From NCBI RefSeq assembly GCF_907165205.1, contig NC_058191.1, positions 13,580,501-13,644,500 on the forward strand: a stretch of 64,000 nt of DNA, given 5' to 3'. Of this stretch, positions 10,807 to 21,039 are shown one piece after another. Position 1 is the stretch's first letter. The number at the start of each line of letters is the position of its first letter. The position numbers and the translations under genes were made by a program. Origin of the DNA: Coccinella septempunctata. Lineage: Eukaryota > Arthropoda > Insecta > Coleoptera > Coccinellidae. The notes below the pieces were generated by a model. It had not been told where the DNA came from, made no database searches, and worked only from the letters and a program-made list of their open reading frames with translations.

Positions 10807-10925
10807 ATAATAATAATAATAATAATAATAAGAATAATTATAATAACAGCCTTTTATTTCATAATCACCTTACATACATAGTGTACACAAGTGAAAAGAA
10901 ACAACGTCAAAACAAAACAATAGGT

Positions 10926-11537
10926 CTATCTACAATTCAAAAAATCTTCCAAACTGTAGGGCTCCAAATTTTTAAGATATTCAAATAATTCCTTTTTGAA
11001 TGTTTTTATATTATTCGAAGTTTTTATTCTAATTGGTGGTGAATTATAAATCTTTATGCATCTATATTCCATCTGTCTCTGAGAAGTTGTCAATCTATAC
11101 CTTGGGTAGATGTAATCTATATTCCTCGTTTCATAGAAAGCTTTCTTATTCTCATATTTCTTGAAGAGTTCTCTATTACCCATAACAAACAGTACACATT
11201 CCTGGACATATATAGCATATATTGTCAATATCCCCATCTTCTTGAATATGCCTCTGCATGTTTCATTATATCCCATGTTGTTAATGATTCGGACACTTTT
11301 TTTCTGTAATATAAATAGCGGTTTTATGTCTCCTGCTCCATATAATGTAATTCCAAATCTTATCTTTGCCTCTATCATCGCATGGTATATCATCTTTAGA
11401 TATTTGTTGTTGATATATCTGGACATCACCCTCAGACCATAGATTGAAGGCGTTACTTTCTCACAAAGGTAATTTATGTGGTCATTCCATTTCAGATTTG
11501 TATTTATGAATATTCCCAAAAACTTTGTTGAATCGAC
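10926..11537 (-). pseudogene. LINE-A reverse transcriptase, C-terminal part
   Basis: After the insert the frame continues with DSTKFLGIFINTNLKWNDHI, the thumb-like region typical of Jockey/CR1 LINEs, then QKKSVRIINNMGY and a C-terminal tail ending in LEDFLNCR at a stop. The 3' untranslated region of about 85 bp ends in the AAT repeat. Residues upstream of 11537 in this frame belong to the inserted element and not to the LINE. Confidence 0.87.
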
Positions 11538-11539
11538 AA

Positions 11540-13124
11540 CCCAGTCAACCAGAAATGTAACAGTAAGTCGCAGGGAGTACCCAAAAATATCGCATTGAAG
11601 CGCTTCTTTGAGAAGTTTCATGGATGTACTTAAGATTTCACATTGTGGACATTAACGTCCGCATATTGTTAAGTTTGCGAATTCCACAAGTTTAGATCCC
11701 TAGTGGTTACATGAAACATCATATCGAGATGTTCCGATGAAGTGAACATAGCTACTATTATGCGACTTCTCTCTGTTGATATTTTTGAAATATTGAATCT
11801 GTGATATTTTTAGAACATGAAATGATGTGTTGTGAATAAATTTCGATGAACTCTACCCAGCGACTTCTCTAAGAAAAACTTTCAGTAACTGTCTGAAATG
11901 TTCTATTTATCAGCACGTGGTCTCGAGGTTAACTCATAACCTAAATCCCGCTATGCAAAACGTGGTGTGACGTGTTTCGTTCTGTGACTGCGTTGTGTTG
12001 AGAGAATGAACAAACAAAATCTTTATGAATGAATTTTTAGAATAATTTTTTTAACAGAGCTGTTCTATTATTAAATTTCGTTTTAGTTAAGTGTTACTTG
12101 ACGTTGATTGATTAATTAACGTGCAGTAAAAGGTGAGTAGTTATATAACCTATTGAAATAATGACTACATCATGATCACTTCTTGGCCCTCTTATCCTCC
12201 CCATTTTTGCACCTTTGTAACGTTCAACTTTCAACATACCTCATATGAATTTAGGTGATAAGTAACATTCACAACCTTCAAAATCAAACTTATTGGAATT
12301 GATTTGAATCATCGAGAGAACTTCAAATTATTATTTTAGATACTGTGCGGGAAAAAATCACCTTCTACTGTTGTTAGATTTTTCATGACACTCAATTTAT
12401 TACTATCAATACAGCTCTGATTTTTTCTTCTTCAGCTGGACCATGCCGTTCCTGAAGTGGAATGAAGATTTATAACAAGATATATGTTCTTTATTTTATA
12501 TATTTGGATTTGTATGAAACATATTAATCTTGAATAAAAAAATATCAGTATTTCATATAGTTGTTCAATTTCCCTTTTGAGGATGAGAGCAGAATGCGAA
12601 ATACATGTAGGTAAGAGTAAAGAGTAAACACAGGGTACAAATGAGGCGTTCAGAGCAGAAGAGGCCCAAGCTACATTTTTTCTGAAATTGAGTTTACGAG
12701 TATATAAAATTTTGATTTATTTTCAGGCAGTTCTTACTGTTAATTCAATTTCAGAAAAATTGTAGCTTGGGTCACTTTTCCTCGGAACGCCTCGAATATA
12801 GAATGCAAATTGATTGCCACGATGGTAATTATCAAATTGAACATGAATATAACTTCAATAGAGGATACACTTTGGTAGTTTATTCTGTCAAAATAATCGT
12901 TCCAAAAACCTCCAAAATGAGAAGTCGCAAAGTTGCTGTCTAGGGTGCTTTTTTTACACCTACTATGCGATGTACTGGGTAATTACCCGCGATATGCGAT
13001 GTTGCGGACATCAAGCACTCTCCAGTAAGTACTGGTGGCCTTTTTATAAATCAACATTGTGAAGTCGCATTTCCACAGTGGTAATTCCCAACAACTTCCC
13101 TGTGACTGAAACTGGTTGACTGGG
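11540..13124. mobile_element. 1585 bp DNA element with CCCAGTCAACCAG ends
   Basis: The terminal inverted repeats are CCCAGTCAACCAG at 11540-11552 and its complement at 13112-13124. The repeats are followed by weaker similarity (CAGTCACAGGGA-like words, CGCATT and AATGCG). Removing the element plus one AA restores the LINE-A reading frame exactly, so the target duplication is 2 bp (AA, 11538-11539 and 13125-13126) or shorter. No transposase frame is visible. A MITE lies inside at 12642-12794. Confidence 0.72.
12642..12794. mobile_element. About 150 bp MITE with long inverted repeats
   Basis: The left end GAGGCGTTCAGAGCAGAAG and the right end complement are paired, and the pairing continues through CCCAAGCTACA and TTTTTCTGAAATTGA. 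It is almost all hairpin with a short loop. The flanks suggest a short AAT-like duplication, not certain. Confidence 0.65.
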
Positions 13125-14530
13125 AAATGTATATTGTTCTTGATTTAATTCCATGCTCTCCCTTTCTTCAATACTTGATGGTGTGAAGAGTATCAATTTA
13201 GTTTTCTCTTTGTTCAACAATAAATTGTTGTTTTTCAACAATTTGTTTGTCTGATCCATAGTAATTTCGCCCAATCTTTCAATTTCCGAATACGATCTAC
13301 CAGCAATGAGTATGTTTTTATCATCCGCATAATTAACTGTAGTTATCCTCTTTTCTTCTGCCTCTGTTATTTCTTCACTCCCAGGCTCTGAGTCTGTTTC
13401 ATAATCATTTATATAAATTATGAAGAATAATGGACCAGCGATGCTTCCTTGTGGTATGCCCAGAAGAAGCATCTCTATTCCAGATCTTATTGTCTCTCCA
13501 TCTATTTGAAACTCCACCATTTGTGTCCCACATGTGGAGTAAGATTTTACCCACTGAAGCACTGGACCTCTTATACCATAAAGTTCCAACTTTTTGATTA
13601 GCTTGTCACTGTCTAAACAGTCATAGGCCTTAGTTAAATCCAAGAATATTCCCATAGCTAGTTTCTTGTTTTCGAAAGCTTCCACTATTCTGGTAATAAA
13701 TTCATAGGTTGCAGTCTTTATAGACCTTCCCTTCAAATATCCATGTTGATTTTCTTTTAATATATTGTTTTCTATAAAGTATTCCATTATTTGCCTACAG
13801 TAAGCCATTTCTATTATTTTTGAGAAGCTCGGTAAAATGCTGATAGGTCTATAATTGTTATAGTCCTTTACATCACCTTTTTTATAGATAGGTTTGACAA
13901 TTGCTTTCTTGAGACTGTCTGGAAAGATGCCATATTTCAAAGAATTGTTGATAATGTATGTTAAAGGTACAATTATTTCTTCTGCTGTTTTTTTAATAAT
14001 ATAATTCGACACTTCATCATAATCATATGTATGTTTGTTCTTTAATTCTTTTATTATTTCTTTCGTTTCTGCACTACTGATCTTTTTTAGGCGAAGTGAC
14101 TTATTCTGTTCCTCTATTTTGTTAACACTATTTGTTTCTGCAATGTTTCTGGTTAAAGTTACTCCAGCTCTTGTGAAAAAGTTGTTTATCTCATTTGCAG
14201 TTTTCTGAGAATCATCAGTTATTATCTCTTTCCTATTCGAATTTTTCAAACCATTTATTACTGACCATACTGTTTTATTTTTGTTGTCTGATTTTTCAAT
14301 CAAAGCTTCGTAATTTTTCGATTTTTGTCTATCTAATAGTTGGTCATATTTTATTTTTGTTTGTTTATATCTTTCTTTGAAAGTTTCATCATGAGTACTC
14401 AGGACTAGCAATATGTCTAATTTATTTTTAATTTCTTTAAAAATTGGGATCCGTGTTATGTCTTTTTTTCTTTCTATTTGTAATTTTTTTCTTCTTTGGA
14501 AAAGCTCTGTTGAAGTGTTGTAGGTATATA
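13125..14530 (-). pseudogene. LINE-A reverse transcriptase, main part
   Basis: The frame is open from about 14530 to the insertion. It has the pre-RT linker (NKNKTVWSVINGLK), motif 0/1 (KPIYKKGDVKDYNNYRPIS), motif A with the Asp (MGIFLDLTKAYDCLD), motif B (GIPQGSIAGPLFFIIYIND) and motif C (VNYADDKNIL). The YADD box and motif A Asp are intact. The frame reads into the inserted DNA element at 13124 (the last tail residues up to 13044 are not LINE sequence). The LINE continues at 11539. The N-terminal endonuclease is absent because of 5' truncation at the AAT repeat near 14546. Confidence 0.9.
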
Positions 14531-14540
14531 GAGTGAAATA

Positions 14541-14545
<5 letters not shown>

Positions 14546-14577
<32 letters not shown>

Positions 14578-14579
14578 TT
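14546..14579. repeat. AAT microsatellite between LINEs
   Basis: About eleven AAT units separate the 5' truncation point of LINE-A from the R2-like LINE fragment. Similar AAT stretches mark 10807-10835 and 15207-15217. Confidence 0.9.
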
Positions 14580-15218
14580 ATTACAATTACCATCCAGATG
14601 CTGTATTGGAAAATGAACATCACAAGCTCTACTGGGATCGCACGGTTCTCACAGACCGGAAAATAACCCACAATAGACCAGACCTCATACTGCTCAATAA
14701 GGATGAGGACAGAGCACTATTCATTGATGTGGCGATTCCAAATAATAACAATCTTCTAGATAGGCACACTGAAAAAATTTCAAAGTACAGAGATCTCGAG
14801 GAACAAACCAGGAGACAGTGGAAGCTGAAAGATATCAAGACCATCCCTATTGTCATATCATCTACAGGCCTGATACCGAAGAAACTGCTAGAGAACTTGA
14901 GGAAGCTTCAGTTGGACGAAAATATCTATAAAGTCATGCAGAAGGCGGTACTGCTGGGAACGGCGAGAACTGTACGCAAGTACATGGGAAATTCAGAGGA
15001 ACACCGTCTGCTCCGACAGGAAGTGCGGGTGGAGCAGGAATCCAACCTACAGCAGGGAGGCGAGGAGCGACCCGGACCCGACCACCACCACGAGCCCGAA
15101 AACCTGGAAAGGGCTCCAACAGAGCTTAATCCTTTTGATATCTGAGATATCTGGGATAAGTGAATTTTCCTCTGGAGAGGAGTGTGAAAGCCGCAAGGCT
15201 AAAGTCATAATAATAATT
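14580..15218 (+). pseudogene. LINE C-terminus with R2-type restriction-like endonuclease
   Basis: The frame 14606-15145 matches the C-terminal end of LINEs of the R2-like group. It has the restriction-like nuclease signature RPDLILLNKDEDRALFIDVA (RPD, twelve residues, D) and the following KYRDLEEQTRRQWK and IPIVISSTGLIPKKLL. The R-P-D and the second D are intact. A proline/histidine-rich tail and stop follow, then about 65 bp to an AAT tail. RT and the DNA-binding N-terminus are missing (5' truncation). It lies in opposite orientation to both neighbouring LINEs. Confidence 0.8.
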
Positions 15219-15295
15219 TTATTTAATCGTTTGAGACATGGTTCATGTATAGGACAAGACATTTTACAACCAAAAGAAAAGAAAAACAATATATT

Positions 15296-15690
15296 TCATT
15301 CGATAACAGAGCTCAAAAATTCACTTTTGCTGTAGAAACATTTCTCCAGCAGAAGCTCCTTGAGTTCCCTCTTAAATCTATAGTATTCTAAATTTTTTAG
15401 CCTATTTGGCAGATTGTTATAAAGTTTAATTCCACTATACATAGGTGAATTCTCAAATTTTGATGTTCTATGCACAGGGATTGAGATAGTGTTCTTATGC
15501 CTTGTATTATATTCATGATATTGAGAGCATTTCATGAGAGACTGAGTATTGTTGTGAATATGTACTAAAGATAGAAAGATTAGAGAATAGAGATTAGAGA
15601 AGATTATAATCTTCCCAGAGGTAGATCAAGAACCAACTTTTCAACAGATTCGCGTATCTGAAAGTGAACTAGATTTGTCTTATCAACGTT
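15296..15690 (-). pseudogene. LINE-B residual RT and C-terminal tail
   Basis: About 15690-15600 encodes WCRKNSLILNVDKTNLVHF, the segment that normally follows the YADD box, then decays. The frame 15535-15296 encodes the C-terminal tail with YNTRHKNTISIP and YNNLPNRLKN, found at the end of many Jockey/CR1 proteins. Everything between endonuclease and this segment, including RT motifs A to C, is deleted. Confidence 0.75.
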
Positions 15691-16616
15691 TAGTATCAGA
15701 GAATTTTTCCGGCACCAGTCCGAAAAATACTCTAAATTGTCTATTTACTTCATTTTGTGGTAATTCGAAGCAAGATGTCCAGTCTTGTTCATTTAGTGAT
15801 TTTTTCAAATCTTGGATGTTTTTTTGTGAGAATACTCGGTGATCTACGAATTTATCTTTGCTTTTCTTCATTTGAATACTCTTTTTTTGAGCTGTATGAT
15901 CTGATATATGTGTCTGTATAACAGAGGATTCATATGCTCTTTCAATATTAGTGAATATATTGTCAATGCAGGTAGCCGTTTTCGGTGTTATTCTAGTCGG
16001 CTCGTGAATAGTCTGATGTATATTATATGTTTCAAGCATGCTCATAAATTCCCCTTTTTTTATTTGAATCTTCGAAGAGGTTTAAGCTGAAATCCCCGAT
16101 CAGAGTGATATTGATATTTTCAGTGAAAAGTTTTTGTAACAGTGGTTCCAATGCTTCTGTTAAGAGTCCTATATTGCCATTGTTGTATATGCAAACGAAT
16201 TTATCACCATCAAGGCTGTACTCTACACCGACGCACTCGAAAATTTTATTTTCTGAAAGTCTTTTTATATCTTCTCTTTCTTTGACCTGTATATTCTTTT
16301 TTACATAGATGGCAACCCCACCATGTTCCTTTTTGTTCCAACAGAAAAAAGTTTTCAATGCAAAGTTTTCAATTGCATTATACTTTAATTGTTCTTCCGT
16401 TTTCCAATGCTCAGTTATACATAAAATTTTGACATCTTCATGTTCCGACAGAAGATCTTCTACATACTCTGTAGCATTCCCGATTGAGCGTGTATTTTGG
16501 TGTAATATACTAAATTTTTCATATTTTCCTATGGACTGAAGGTTCTGGTGGGGTAAATTCATCATTATTATAGAGGAACTAATTGTTTTTTTGGAAGTTA
16601 CTTCATTATTCTTCAC
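15683..16616 (-). pseudogene. LINE-B apurinic-type endonuclease
   Basis: The frame contains SILHQNTRSIGN, the catalytic Glu region CITEHWKTEEQ, the GGVAIYVKK segment and LIGDFSLNLF (usually GDFN). A frameshift near 16040 follows. The frame 16045-15683 then carries TRITPKTATCIDNIFTN and SDHTAQ, the usual end of this nuclease. The Asn in GDFN is changed to Ser. After it the expected RT domain is absent, and a few codons (FSDWCRKNSLILNVDKT) from late RT follow directly. Confidence 0.85.
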
Positions 16617-16619
16617 ATA

Positions 16620-18052
16620 AAATTTTGTGGAGAATTCTGCTGGTTAAGAGTGTTGAATTTAGCAAAGTAAAAACGTCGAAAGCCTACTCCTTTAGGCCAG
16701 AAATTTGGTTTATATAATTGATCTTTAAAGGGGAAAGGTGCTCCCACCATAAAACATTTCTTGTGGGGGGTTTTGGAGCGTAGTTCTTTCACCGTATATT
16801 CTTCTTCCTTGTTTAGTTTCTCCTCTAGGTAGTTTTTTATGTGTGTATGTTCTACATCATCTACACATTTTCAAGAGGGAAGTCAAGAGGTTGCTTTTGG
16901 ATGAGACTATATATTCCATAGAAGAGTTTTTGTTGAGAAAGAAAATGTGATAACTAATGACTGTTTTTTAATTTTATTTATTTGTTTGTATGTTATAACC
17001 TCGGTACTATTGTGATATTTTGTAATTATTTATTACTGTCGACACCATTTGTAATTTTTATTGCAAATAAAGATCCATCTATCTATCTATCTAACATCGG
17101 GTAATACGCTGTATACATACATCCTTACTGTAGGTAGGCTTCCTCGGAAACCGTGACTGTTTATCTCTCCTTGTCCGATTGTTTTCTTGCGATTCTGGCG
17201 CTTTTGCTTTCTCCTCTGCACCGTCTGAAAATTATCATTATCTGTAATCTTCGCATTGTTAACATCTTTATGGGGTGAATGGTGAATGTCTATTGTATTA
17301 TTCACACTTGTTGATTCCTTGTCAGCTGTTTCCTTATCAAGGGAATTCCCATCTGCATTTGTGATTTGTTTTGTAAGTTTTTGTGTGACATTTGATACGG
17401 TTAAGTTGTTGATCTCATTTTTTCGGTTGTCTTCATTTTGAGTAACGCTCGTTTTGATTCCCTTTGATTGTGCCTTCCTGTACTGAACTTGGTTTAGTGG
17501 TATTTCACTGGTTCCGCTGTTGCTTAGCTTGGATTCGCTTGAGATTCCTCCTGTGTTAATTTCAGTCTTAAATTTTTGAATTTCATTCGACAAGTATTGT
17601 CTAAATACTTTTGTAGAAATTCGACCATCTCTGAACGAAGGTAAGTGTCTTCTATTGATATTCTTCCAGCTGTGGTTGGTTCGGCTTTATTGAGCAATTG
17701 GTTCTTGAGATGAGAGATCTCTTTCTCGAGATTTCTCTCTTGTTTTCTAGGTTTTTGTTCTTGTTTATTAATGAAGTGTTTAACACATTGAGTGCCTTGA
17801 TCTCTGCTCGGGTTCTTTCCATCAAGTTGGTTTCTTTGCAGCACATTATTTTGTTGCCATCTAGTATTTTTAGGTTATGTGAAACTTTGGCACAACTTGA
17901 GTGGTACATTGCCATGCAGTTGATGCAAACTACTGTTTTGCATGGTTTTTTTTGCACAGCACTTGAAATTTGTCGTATAGTTGGCTTTATTTGAAGTGTT
18001 TTCCACACTTTCGCTGAGAGCATCCGACAAATCGTCGTCATCGGACGCCATC
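16620..18052 (-). pseudogene. LINE-B ORF1 protein
   Basis: The start ATG at 18052-18050 opens MASDDDDLSDALSESVENTS. A frameshift near 17950 leads into a cysteine/histidine cluster (CKTVVCINCMAMYHSSC, then CC), similar to the PHD-like fingers of many insect LINE ORF1 proteins. A charged coiled-coil-like stretch follows (17800-17690), then a further shift near 17560 and a basic segment (QRRKQKRQNRKK). The frame is interrupted at 17095 by a 234 bp LINE end and resumes at about 16861. It ends in FYFAKFNTLNQQNSPQNFM just before the endonuclease start. The protein would bind LINE RNA. Confidence 0.78.
16862..17095 (+). mobile_element. Short 5'-truncated LINE 3' end with ATCT tail
   Basis: This plus-strand insert encodes only the last codons of a LINE RT (HFKREVKRLLLDETIYSIEEF, slightly split), a 3' untranslated region with AATAAA and a four-base ATCT repeat tail. 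It interrupts LINE-B ORF1, which continues on both sides. The target duplication is very short (ACA). Confidence 0.78.
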
Positions 18053-18062
18053 TTAACTAAGA

Positions 18063-19241
18063 TAAATAAATGTTCAACTATTTATTTCTATTAAAATAAA
18101 CTGTACACAAAAAAAATAGACATGTACAACAAATCGTGGACGTCAACGGCTGGGTCTGGTCGGCGCAGGACGGCTGGCAAAATAACCCCCAGTTAACTAC
18201 GGTCACACTTCAGGAAAATGAACGTTTTCGGAAAAATATACGGAAGTATGTCAAGTCTAAATTGAACGAAGTGTGTAGAAATATGTACGGTTTCGGAAAA
18301 TAAACGGAATTAAGACAAGTCACTAGTTCAGCTGGAGTACGCTGTCGGTTTCCTTCGGTCTCTCAGTCTCTCTCTCTCTCTCGGTGACTTCAAGATGGGT
18401 GACTGTCAAACAGCGGCCACAGAGTCCGGCGGTGAGGGTATTGACGGTTATGGAATCCCAACTCTATGCTCGGCGAATCTAACCTATAACTTATAATTCA
18501 AACGATTAGAAATCGGGACGAAACGGTAAAATATTCAAGTATCGGAAAAGTCAGGGGGCCCAACGTTCTCCTGGAACCCAAATGTCACCCTACGGTAACG
18601 GAAAGCACTATATACAGCAGGAAATGGTTAGATCACGGTTAATTCGGATTTTCAGCCAAGCAAAAAAAAAGTCTAGAGAGAATAAAACTCTACAAGGGTG
18701 CAATGAAGCGGAAATAAATGTGACAAATTACTTGCCTTGGAGTTTATAATCTCGTAAGTTGGGAAAATTTCTCACGTTCGTCACTCACTCGCCTGTCGAT
18801 CTCAATTCATACTGATCTTGACCTTCAGCGCCGGAACTCGAAGAAGTAGGTACCCCGGAAAATTGTCCCCACCATGGGTAACGCAGTCCCCCATTGAATA
18901 AACTAAAATTGTTCGGTAAATCAACGGGCTCGGAAAGACACAGAAACAATTGAAGAGAAGGAAAAACGGAACAAGTTGAAAACATTTTTCGAGTCAGAAA
19001 AAGTACGGTTCAACGGAAAGAATTCTAAAATATATGAATTCTGAAAACAAAAGACATATACGGTTTTCGCTAGAAATATGGGACCGGTCGGTGGAAAACA
19101 ATGGCATAATATAAATCGGTGAAGACCCCCTATGATAACATAACGATTTTCTTCGAAAATATTTCGGTTGATAGGTCCTATTATGCAAGTATAGGTGAAG
19201 AAATTTAGTTTTCGTGGCGGGGCAAAATCTGCCTCGTCACA
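18063..19241 (-). repeat. Solo Osvaldo-like LTR, second half
   Basis: This is a reverse-complement match to the first 1150 bp or so of the Gypsy-3 LTR. It ends at the LTR start TGTGACGAGG (19241 downward) and is diverged by scattered changes and small indels. It continues the piece at 10528-10806 after the LINE cluster. GCAG at 19242-19245 repeats the bases before 10528. Confidence 0.85.
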
Positions 19242-19245
19242 GCAG

Positions 19246-19404
19246 GCTTGGAATGCGGAAGCGATATGCGTAATTTTCTTAGCTGGTGTTCGTCTGTCTC
19301 GATCGCTGAATCTGAATTTTTTTTTTTTTGTGTAGCAGGGGGAAAATCTGCAAGATAGACGAACCACCCTCATCTCCTGAGGGGGAACAGTGTGGGGTTT
19401 CTCA
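19246..19404 (-). other. Unassigned junction, possibly the outer Gypsy-1 LTR
   Basis: Between the solo LTR and LINE-C lies a short stretch with a T-run at 19318-19329. It should be the continuation of whatever the solo LTR entered, which on the other side is the likely Gypsy-1 LTR. LINE-C similarity starts at about 19405. Confidence 0.35.
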
Positions 19405-20503
19405 CTCTCGAACATCATTCGCATTATACGTTTTTGTGCTATAAATAGTCTGTGCAATTTGGAAGTAGCACCCCAGATTTCAACATTATATGACAAATGA
19501 CTATAAACCAGACTGTAGTAGACTGATATCAAAGCACCGAGTGGAAGCGAGCTCTTAAGTCTACTGATAGCATAGTAGGCAGCAGAGATTTTTTTGCTAT
19601 GATATTCAACATGACCAGTCCATCGTAGTCCACTATCAACCACAAGGCCCAAGAATTTTGTTGTCTCCTTAGACACAAGAACATCTGAATCACAATTAAG
19701 GGTTAAAGGAATGCTCAGCCTCAATTCAAATTTTATTAATTCAGTTTTATCAACATTTAAGATAAGTCTTTTTGCATGACACCAGGACTTGAACTTTTTA
19801 ACCAGATTCTCACAGAGACTAACAAGCTCACCCACACTCTTTGCTCTCACAACAAAGGATGTGTCGTCTACGAAAATAATAATCCTCAACTTCGTTTTTT
19901 TTGTGAATGGGAATTACTTCAGCAAGCTTAAGTATATCCGGAAAGATTCCTGAAGATATCGATTCATTAGTAAGATGTGCTAGATGGTCAGCTTAATATT
20001 CAGATATGAATTCAAAAACCCTAACTGGAACATATTCGAATCCAGAACTGTTTTTATTTCTCAGCTTATCAAATGAAGACAGTATCTCTCGTCGGTCTAC
20101 ATGATGAAAATAAAAAGTGCTGTGGTGAATAGGGTAAGTTGTGCAGTTGTTGCTCAGTGAGTCAGAATATCTCCGCTCAAGCTCCCGTTTAGCAACATTT
20201 GAGAAAAAACACCCGAAAGTATCCACCAACATTGATGGATCCTAGCATAGTGTTGTTAATAGACAAAATCAGATTGTTAAAGTTACCTTTTTTTCTACCA
20301 GTTTCCTGGTTTACAATATTCCAAATAGTTTTGTTCTTATTGTTTGAATTCATAATAATATTTTCATCAAAGCGCAGTTTACAATTTCTCACAAGAGTAT
20401 TATAATTCAATTCAGCATTCCGATAAAGAAGCGAAGCTTCTGCAGTTTTCATGTTTGCTTGTAGCCAGTACAAGTTTTTTAAATCATTACTTGCAGTCTT
20501 CAA
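19405..20503 (-). pseudogene. LINE-C reverse transcriptase with missing core
   Basis: The frames 20503-20189 and 20232-19993 carry the usual pre-RT linker (NKNKTIWNIVNQETG) and early RT. RT motif 1 (LAEVIPIHKK, about 19922) is followed within a few bases by FVDDTSFVVRAK (motif C, normally YADDT) in the frame 19889-18921. About a hundred codons holding motif A and the GxPQGS motif are missing. The rest (WCHAKRLILNVDKTELIKF, TTKFLGLVVDSGLRWTGHV, SHLSYNVEIWG, AQKRIMRMMFES) is standard. Codons beyond about 19405 are not LINE. Confidence 0.82.
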
Positions 20504-20509
20504 AATCGG

Positions 20510-21000
20510 TTATATCCAGCCTCTCAATGAATTATTCGTTGAAGTCTTATGAACTAATGGACAGCAGAGGTCAATACAATCTGTAATAATATCCACAAAA
20601 TTTTGGAAGAGGGTACTTATATCAGAAATATGATAAATTTCAGAAAAGGAAGTTTCAGCAATTTTTCTGGCTAATTTAATGAGATTTTCATGTGAGAAAT
20701 TTCTGTAAGTTATATTCTTAGATCTCAAGATCGTCTATGAAATAATCCAATAGAAAGGCACCATGGTCTGCAAAGCAAGGTGGAAAGACTTTAACCCTGC
20801 ACTTGCTCAGATCTACATTTGTCACAATATAGTCAACTTTAGAAGAGGATGTTTGATCTAAAATATTCGTAAAAATACGAGTTGGAGAAAGTGAAGTGGT
20901 TTTTAAAAGAAAGCAATTGAAAAGATCATCAAGTAATTGTTTTCGACTCGAATTCACCTCTAAATAGTTTACATTGAGGTCACCACACAGAAACAAGAGC
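20510..21000 (-). pseudogene. LINE-C endonuclease C-terminal part and linker
   Basis: The frame 21002-20718 has LCGDLNVNYLEVNSSRKQLL (the GDFN-type motif), then SPTRIFTNILDQTSSSKVDYI and FADHGAFLLDY (SDH-type, here ADH). These are the last three conserved blocks of apurinic-type LINE endonucleases. A frameshift leads to 20728-20510, a linker with no domain known to me. The N-terminal half of the nuclease is not found upstream: sequence right of 20998 is unrelated and purine-rich. Confidence 0.75.
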
Positions 21001-21039
21001 AAGACGACAGCAACACGAGCAAGAAAAAAAAGAAACAGC

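Larger units (their letters stand above)
10807..14540 (-). mobile_element. LINE-A, 5'-truncated Jockey/CR1-like retrotransposon
   Basis: On the minus strand the element runs from about 14540 to an AAT-repeat tail at 10807-10835. It lacks ORF1 and the endonuclease. It is split by the DNA element at 11540-13124, and the RT frame resumes after removal of the insert. Confidence 0.85.
15219..18062 (-). mobile_element. LINE-B, Jockey/CR1-like with most of RT deleted
   Basis: On the minus strand the order is ORF1 (18052-16620), endonuclease (16616-15683), a short piece of late RT (about 15690-15590) and the C-terminal tail (15535-15296). It ends in the AAT stretch at 15207-15221. The catalytic RT core is absent. 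A small plus-strand LINE end is inserted in ORF1 at 16862-17095. Confidence 0.85.
19405..21000 (-). mobile_element. LINE-C, Jockey/CR1-like, internally deleted
   Basis: From right to left the coding pieces are the end of the endonuclease, a linker, the start of RT, then a jump to the YADD-like box and thumb. The 5' half of the endonuclease is missing at about 20998, and the C-terminus is cut at about 19405. BEL-3 lies 40 bp further right. Confidence 0.82.
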
